Shown here: in pieces, positions 29,344 through 33,846 of the stretch
How positions within the stretch are numbered: the stretch's first letter is position 1
Layout of the letters: every line of letters starts with the position of its first letter
NCBI GenBank assembly: GCA_964569815.1
Contig: CAZMUN010000009.1
Coordinates: forward strand, 1-33,846
Source: CAZMUN01 sp964569815
GTDB taxonomy: Archaea > Iainarchaeota > Iainarchaeia > Iainarchaeales > GCA-2688035
DNA length: 33,846 nt
Direction: 5' to 3'
The notes under the pieces: model-generated
What the model was told of the DNA's origin: nothing
What the model saw: the letters and a program-made list of their open reading frames with translations, nothing else
Databases searched by the model: none
Translations under genes and position numbers: made by a program

Positions 29344-29673
29344 TTACCCTTTGCGCATTCCCATGCCGATTCCAAAAATAATTATGCTGAAAACCTGCAT
29401 GCTCAACAGAAAATAAAACGCAATATAAGCTGCGGCAGTAAAATGAGCCCACTTAATGACCAGAATGTAAATCAAAATCCCCGACACCAAAATAGAGGGA
29501 ATCCCAGAACCAAGGTAGCCCCGAACCGTAGTAAAAACCAAAAACACGAGAATAATTCTAATAATCAGGTCTGCTATAGGAAAAAGCCACATTATTATCG
29601 GCGGAATCAAGACAACAACAAGCAAGGCTACCAAAATCAGCAAAAAAATCTGAAGCATTCCGTTTTCATTCAT
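29344..29673 (-). CDS. Small multi-pass membrane protein (paralogue 2)
   Basis: 109 residues. Four membrane segments run LQIFLLILVALLVVVLI, then LIIRIILVFLVFTTV, then SILVSGILIYILVIKW, then FYFLLSMQVFSIIIFGIG, with a short basic end GMRKG. The motif GYLGSGIPSILVSGILIYIL is shared in pattern with the neighbours. It lies 41 bases before the next gene in the same direction. The function is unknown. Confidence 0.6.
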   Translation of the reverse strand: MNENGMLQIFLLILVALLVVVLIPPIIMWLFPIADLIIRIILVFLVFTTVRGYLGSGIPSILVSGILIYILVIKWAHFTAAAYIAFYFLLSMQVFSIIIFGIGMGMRKG

Positions 29674-29731
29674 ATTCCATCATACAAATCCTGCCCATTT
29701 TCCATTCATACAACATCACGCAAAAAAAAAA

Positions 29732-30130
29732 TCACATTGGCGGCGGAATCCGGCCCCTCTGAGGCCTGTGAAACATCTTCATCCGCTGGTTTACGCCGCC
29801 CTGGCTGCTCATCTTTGCCTCTGGCTCTCCAACGCCGCCTGCAGCAAAGCCCGGAAACACAAAGAACAGGTCAATGAAAATGCCTGCAAAGCCAAGCATG
29901 AACAGCATCATCAAAACATAAGCGCCCTCAAAAAGCCAGGTAAACGGCGAAAAAAGCATGAAGTAAACAAAGCCCACAATCACAACAATTGCCAGCGGCC
30001 CTTTTCCCAAATGCATGTAAACATACGATACTATGGTCATCAAAACAAAAATCTTCAAAACAAAAAGCATGTCGTCCACAAACTCGCCTATCAAAAGCAA
30101 AGGCAAAACGGTAAGCAAAAAACCAAGCAT
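29732..30130 (-). CDS. Small multi-pass membrane protein with soluble tail (paralogue 1)
   Basis: 132 residues from the ATG at 30130, which has AGGT ten bases upstream; a GTG at 30139 is the alternative. Four membrane segments cover residues 1-95, with MHLGKGPLAIVVIVGFVYFM corresponding to the shared core. A soluble tail of about 35 residues follows, rich in Gly, Gln and Arg and ending RPQRGRIPPPM. It is the first small gene after the giant protein gene, 80 bases away. Confidence 0.6.
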   Translation of the reverse strand: MLGFLLTVLPLLLIGEFVDDMLFVLKIFVLMTIVSYVYMHLGKGPLAIVVIVGFVYFMLFSPFTWLFEGAYVLMMLFMLGFAGIFIDLFFVFPGFAAGGVGEPEAKMSSQGGVNQRMKMFHRPQRGRIPPPM

Positions 30131-30210
30131 AGGAAACACTACCTAAAAAAAGGCGTTTCTTCTATAAATAGCTTTTCTTGCCCTTTCCCCTAGGGAAAAA
30201 AGTAAAGCAA

Positions 30211-33200
30211 CTAGCTTCCATAGCCAATGCAGCTCTGGCCCTCAACAAGGCCTGACTCCATTGCCTCAACGCTTGTAACGCTTCCCACCCTGTCGTTCAA
30301 GGCCCTTGGATTCCACCAAAACGAGGTCTTCTTGCCTGTATCAGTAACGCAGACAGCCCTGTCCTCAACCAAGTCAAAGACCTCCTTGACTTCACTCACA
30401 ATGTCAGTAGACTGGCCGTCGTTGTGCTTCATCCCATAAACGCCCTGCAAGTCGACAATCTGCTCAAAAGTGCTGTTCGGTGTCCTGAAATAAAGGCTGC
30501 TTGGCTGCAATGCCTTAAGCCTGTAATTGGAACTGGCCGGCGCATACAAAACAGTCTTCAAGTAAACGTCGCCGGCATAGTCTGCCTTATCCCAGCCTGT
30601 GGCATAGGCAAACTGCCAGTTGCTTAACGAATCCAATTCATTGGCTGACCTGTCAGGCGTGTTCCTGAAAACCTCGTAAACCGGTGCCCCAGAGTAATCC
30701 AAGCAAGCGCCGGCACCAGTCCAAAAGCTCAGGCTTGTTCCAGCCTCAACAGGAGTCATTCCCTGCCGCAACTCGTAAAAGGCTGAAAACTCTTCATCGT
30801 CCTGCTGGCTTGACATCTTCATCACAACAGGCGTGGCATAATTCGGGTAAAAGAAGATATCCTTCTTTGTAGCTGTCTCCGCCCCTTCAAGCTCCAAAAG
30901 CATTCCGCGCTTTGAAGCAACTCCATTCAAGGTCTTAAAGTCTGTTACGACGTCGACGCGGGCCTCTGCACTTGGGTTTGAGCCATAAATTTCCTGCGTC
31001 TCAACTGTTTCCGGAAGCCTTGCAATAACCATTGGCTCCTTTTCATTCACATAATTTACCCCATAGCCGTTCCTTCCATTGCTGCTGTCAGCTCCCACGT
31101 TGCCGTTAAACGGCAAGTAGTAGAAAACGCTGTTAGGGTAAGGGTCATCCAAGTAAAGCAATTCCACCACAACGCTTGCATCAGGCTCTGCAAACGGCCC
31201 AAAAAACTCCCAGGTTCCTGACTCAAAGCCAATGTTCACCAAAACATCATAGGTGCCGGCATCAGGCAAGCTCGTGTTCTCAACATACCTTTGCTTGAAA
31301 CGCAAATGAGAAGAATCCTCAAAGTAATCAGCCCACTTTCCGCCAGGGTCTGATTCAAAAAAGACAGGCGCATTATAAAAAGCCTTGTTTACATAAAAGT
31401 CTGCGAAATCGCGTTGGAAGTCCTCGCTGTAGCCATCCCTAATCAAGCGGGCCTTGAAGTGAATCATTCTCCGCAATGCCTCCAAGTCAGGAATATCACT
31501 AGTCCAATTAACCTCGCCTGCCTCGTCTGCTTCCTCAACGTAATAGAATACAGCTGGCTTGCCATCCCACAGTGTTGTGGACAAAGGCACCCAGCAGCCA
31601 GGGTAGTAAAGCCTTATCGGGTCTACGCCAAGCTCTGAAACCCGGTTGTTGAATTCCTCGCTTATTTCCTCCAAGTCTGTAATAGCCGGGTTTGTCGGGC
31701 AAGGCAAATACTGGTTTTGCTCAAAGAATTCGCGCAGCATTTGAAGCTTTTTGGTTGTGGCAATGCTGAACTGCGTGGCATCACAGTAAATGCCGTCATC
31801 GTTTTTCAAATCACAGCTGTCCCAGGCAATTCCCTCATCATTTGCCCAATCCCAGCTTAGTTTAACATCAGGCAGTGCTTCCTCGCCTGTTTCGCCAAAA
31901 AGGCTTCCCTGCAAGCAGCCATAAGTTTCCTGCGGCAGCAATTCAACTTTTCTTGTTGAAGGGCTTGTCACAAACTTCAAATGGAATTTCTGGGCATAGG
32001 TCTCAGTCCTTTCATCCGGCACATTGAACGGCCCAAACCCAGACTGCCCTTGCGGAATAATTGTCGGGTTTGCATGCACATGCCTTGTCGCCCTCAAGGT
32101 TGCAACACCATACACTGCATCCGATTCCTCCAAGCCATTGTTCTGGAAGTACAGGCCCACTTCCTGCTTGTCATAGGTTCCAAACGTCTTCGCGTCATCA
32201 GTGCTCCACTCTCCTGTAATCTGCGGGTGGTCGACGTCAATTGGCAGCGTGTCGTCAACTAAATTAATAATGTAGTCCATCAAATTTGCCGTAAAGCGTT
32301 CCTCGCATGGGTCGTCTCCAAAAAGCATTGCTCCCATTGCACCAGCCAATGCACCCAAAGCAGCGTAGGTTCCCAAAACGCCGAAAAACTTGCCGTAGCT
32401 GAATGAAGCTGCATCGCCTGCCGCTTCAGCAACCTCTGCCATCAATGCAGAACTCTGGTCACCTAAATCAAGGGCGTTTATTGAGCCTGTTGTGTCAGCA
32501 ATAAGGCCTTCTATCCCCTTTGCCCCGTTTATTACGCTGTCCTGAATAAAATCATTTGAGTGGTCCATTGCCTCTTCAATTGATGTTTTGCCCGCATTAA
32601 CTGCACTGGTATATGTTTTCTGCTCTGTTTGCAAGGCTGTTGCAGCAGCGCTTTGGGCAGCACCACATCCAGCGCATGCATCTACGCCACATCCGCAGGT
32701 AACTTCGCCAATAGCAGCAGTCAAAGCGTCATATGCCGCTTCCTGCGTTGCCAGATCTGTTCCAATCTTTGCTACCTCCTGCGCCTTTATAGCCTCTCCA
32801 GCGGCCTTTGTTGCCATGAAAGTGCTTTTTGCTGCTTCGCTGGCTGCCTTTGAGGCTTCTTCCATTGCTTTTGCATTTTTGAATATCTGGATTGCGGATG
32901 CCGGTGCGCTTGCAACTTCGCTGGCGCTGTTTGGCGAAGCAGCATCTATCGCTGCATCTGCAAGATTAAATGCCTGTGTTGCCTTGCTTGCAGCATCTGT
33001 TGCCTTTGTAACGCCTTGTGATGCCATGGAAACATACTCGGAGTCAATTGCCTTGCTCACTCCATTAAATGCCTTGCTTACTGCGGTTGTTCCTTTGGTG
33101 ACTGCCTGGGCCTGTGCACTTAAAACTCCTGGCCTGCAGCATGCTTCTTCAACTGCGGCAACTTCAGTAGTTACTGCCTTATCCATGACAACCTTTGCCT

Positions 33201-33846
33201 TGCTTGCCGATTCCTCTGCCTTGCTTGCGGCCTCTTTGACTTCTTTAGTCTGGTCAAGGCCGTCTTTTGCCAAGTCAAGGGCATCTCCTGCAAATCCATC
33301 TGTTACTTCTGCTGCGTCATAGGCGCCTCTCATCAAGCCGTCTTTTGCTAATGCTGCTGCCTTGAACCCTGTTTGCGCAGCTGCTATTGCATCCTTGGCT
33401 CCCAATAGGGCGCCTACTGCTGCACCCAATCCTGCTGCAAGCAGTGGGTCAAAGCCTTCGTCGTCTGTTGCAGTGCCCCAGTCGCATACAGATGCGTCAA
33501 CCGAGACATCTTCTGCAAGCAGGCTGTTTGTTACTGTTGCGTTGTCCTGGCTTCCCTCTCCTACCAATGTGAAAGCGTACTTGTCTAAAAGGAATACTTC
33601 GTCCGAATTCGGCTGGACCAAAACGTCTATCAAAGCCACGCGCCTGAAGCTTCTTCCAGGCGTTTTTGCCGAAACAGGGATTCCGTACATTCCTGGAATG
33701 CTTTGCCTTGCTATTGCTATTTCCATTGTCGGGTTGTCCTTGTTTAACGTGAAACGGGTTGGCGTAACCGTTATTCCGCCCTCTGTTGCTTCACCGCGGC
33801 ATTCTGGGTCGTTTTGGCATAGCTCTATTTCTATGGCCGTGTCCCC
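30211..33846 (-). CDS. Giant surface protein with Ala-rich helical region, 5' end outside the window
   Basis: The frame is open to the window edge, so the 1211 visible residues are a C-terminal part; the ATG at 33726 is internal. Visible residues about 1-125 look like extracellular beta structure. A glycine-zipper stretch follows (about 130-150, LLAAGLGAAVGALLGAK), then about 320 residues of Ala-rich helix with heptad-like A-A-S-K-A-E/T units, interrupted by a CGCGVDACAGCG cluster. A second small-residue hydrophobic segment (GVLGTYAALGALAGAMGAMLF) ends this part. The last 700 residues are beta-rich with several Cys and Trp/Tyr, no domain recognised. Codon use in the Ala-rich part leaves antisense frames on the plus strand. 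Probably the head of the operon with five small membrane proteins. Confidence 0.7.
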   Translation of the reverse strand, partial: GDTAIEIELCQNDPECRGEATEGGITVTPTRFTLNKDNPTMEIAIARQSIPGMYGIPVSAKTPGRSFRRVALIDVLVQPNSDEVFLLDKYAFTLVGEGSQDNATVTNSLLAEDVSVDASVCDWGTATDDEGFDPLLAAGLGAAVGALLGAKDAIAAAQTGFKAAALAKDGLMRGAYDAAEVTDGFAGDALDLAKDGLDQTKEVKEAASKAEESASKAKVVMDKAVTTEVAAVEEACCRPGVLSAQAQAVTKGTTAVSKAFNGVSKAIDSEYVSMASQGVTKATDAASKATQAFNLADAAIDAASPNSASEVASAPASAIQIFKNAKAMEEASKAASEAAKSTFMATKAAGEAIKAQEVAKIGTDLATQEAAYDALTAAIGEVTCGCGVDACAGCGAAQSAAATALQTEQKTYTSAVNAGKTSIEEAMDHSNDFIQDSVINGAKGIEGLIADTTGSINALDLGDQSSALMAEVAEAAGDAASFSYGKFFGVLGTYAALGALAGAMGAMLFGDDPCEERFTANLMDYIINLVDDTLPIDVDHPQITGEWSTDDAKTFGTYDKQEVGLYFQNNGLEESDAVYGVATLRATRHVHANPTIIPQGQSGFGPFNVPDERTETYAQKFHLKFVTSPSTRKVELLPQETYGCLQGSLFGETGEEALPDVKLSWDWANDEGIAWDSCDLKNDDGIYCDATQFSIATTKKLQMLREFFEQNQYLPCPTNPAITDLEEISEEFNNRVSELGVDPIRLYYPGCWVPLSTTLWDGKPAVFYYVEEADEAGEVNWTSDIPDLEALRRMIHFKARLIRDGYSEDFQRDFADFYVNKAFYNAPVFFESDPGGKWADYFEDSSHLRFKQRYVENTSLPDAGTYDVLVNIGFESGTWEFFGPFAEPDASVVVELLYLDDPYPNSVFYYLPFNGNVGADSSNGRNGYGVNYVNEKEPMVIARLPETVETQEIYGSNPSAEARVDVVTDFKTLNGVASKRGMLLELEGAETATKKDIFFYPNYATPVVMKMSSQQDDEEFSAFYELRQGMTPVEAGTSLSFWTGAGACLDYSGAPVYEVFRNTPDRSANELDSLSNWQFAYATGWDKADYAGDVYLKTVLYAPASSNYRLKALQPSSLYFRTPNSTFEQIVDLQGVYGMKHNDGQSTDIVSEVKEVFDLVEDRAVCVTDTGKKTSFWWNPRALNDRVGSVTSVEAMESGLVEGQSCIGYGS

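Noticed and set aside
32588..33322. Plus-strand 244-codon frame, Ala/Ser-rich
   Set aside because: It is the shadow of the Ala-rich repeats on the minus strand (GCx codons read as other small residues).
1..33846. CRISPR array or prophage
   Set aside because: No regularly spaced identical repeats; the hairpin repeats are few, variable and tied to tRNA genes. No capsid, terminase or integrase genes.

Overview
The window looks like part of the chromosome of a small-genome archaeon, most likely a DPANN-type lineage (Diapherotrites/Micrarchaeota-like; the lineage is an inference). Archaeal markers are a family B DNA polymerase ending in a PCNA-binding motif, a type II methionine aminopeptidase, tRNA genes carrying bulge-helix-bulge-type introns, TATA boxes about 28-33 bases upstream of leaderless starts, and TrkH/TrkA potassium uptake. 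Nothing looks like phage or CRISPR, and there is no rRNA.

Layout. Bases 1-364 hold a strongly structured stretch, possibly an RNA gene. Bases 363-1314 (minus) encode an ECF-transporter-like S component and a DUF4430 protein. tRNA-Met, a divergent RpiA, a cysteine-rich lipoprotein and tRNA-Thr follow. Bases 4359-9170 (minus) form a histidine-centred block: tRNA-His, a fused HisG-HisE, a fused HisI-HisF, HisA, histidyl-tRNA synthetase and an HD hydrolase. The biosynthetic genes overlap each other by 7-20 bases. Facing away from it on the plus strand (9469) is a long RelA/SpoT homologue with an intact hydrolase and a degenerate synthetase, followed by a basic Pro/Arg-rich protein.

Bases 11421-15796 (minus) hold trkH-trkA, an aspartate racemase homologue, and an overlapping three-gene unit (unknown protein, RBBP9-like hydrolase, MTH1-like NUDIX). 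Next come tRNA-Leu, a secreted protein with 30 cysteines, and a tRNA-Arg that appears to have two introns. A LAGLIDADG endonuclease gene, split by a frameshift, runs into this tRNA. Then follow a membrane protein, MetAP2, a 974-residue surface protein with a PKD domain and a charged tail, and PolB.

Bases 25738-28291 carry two coiled-coil proteins on the plus strand flanking a HerA/VirB4-like protein that has lost its P-loop. Bases 28327-33846 (minus) look like one operon: a giant surface protein (5' end outside the window), then five small membrane proteins, four of which look like paralogues.

Most unusual signals: (1) the histidine cluster with HisGE and HisIF fusions next to tRNA-His and hisS, without HisH/B/C/D; (2) a two-hairpin repeat found only inside tRNA introns or directly 3' of tRNA genes; (3) the tRNA-Arg/homing endonuclease overlap; (4) the giant-protein/small-membrane-protein operon. 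All assignments come from reading motifs by eye; no searches were run.
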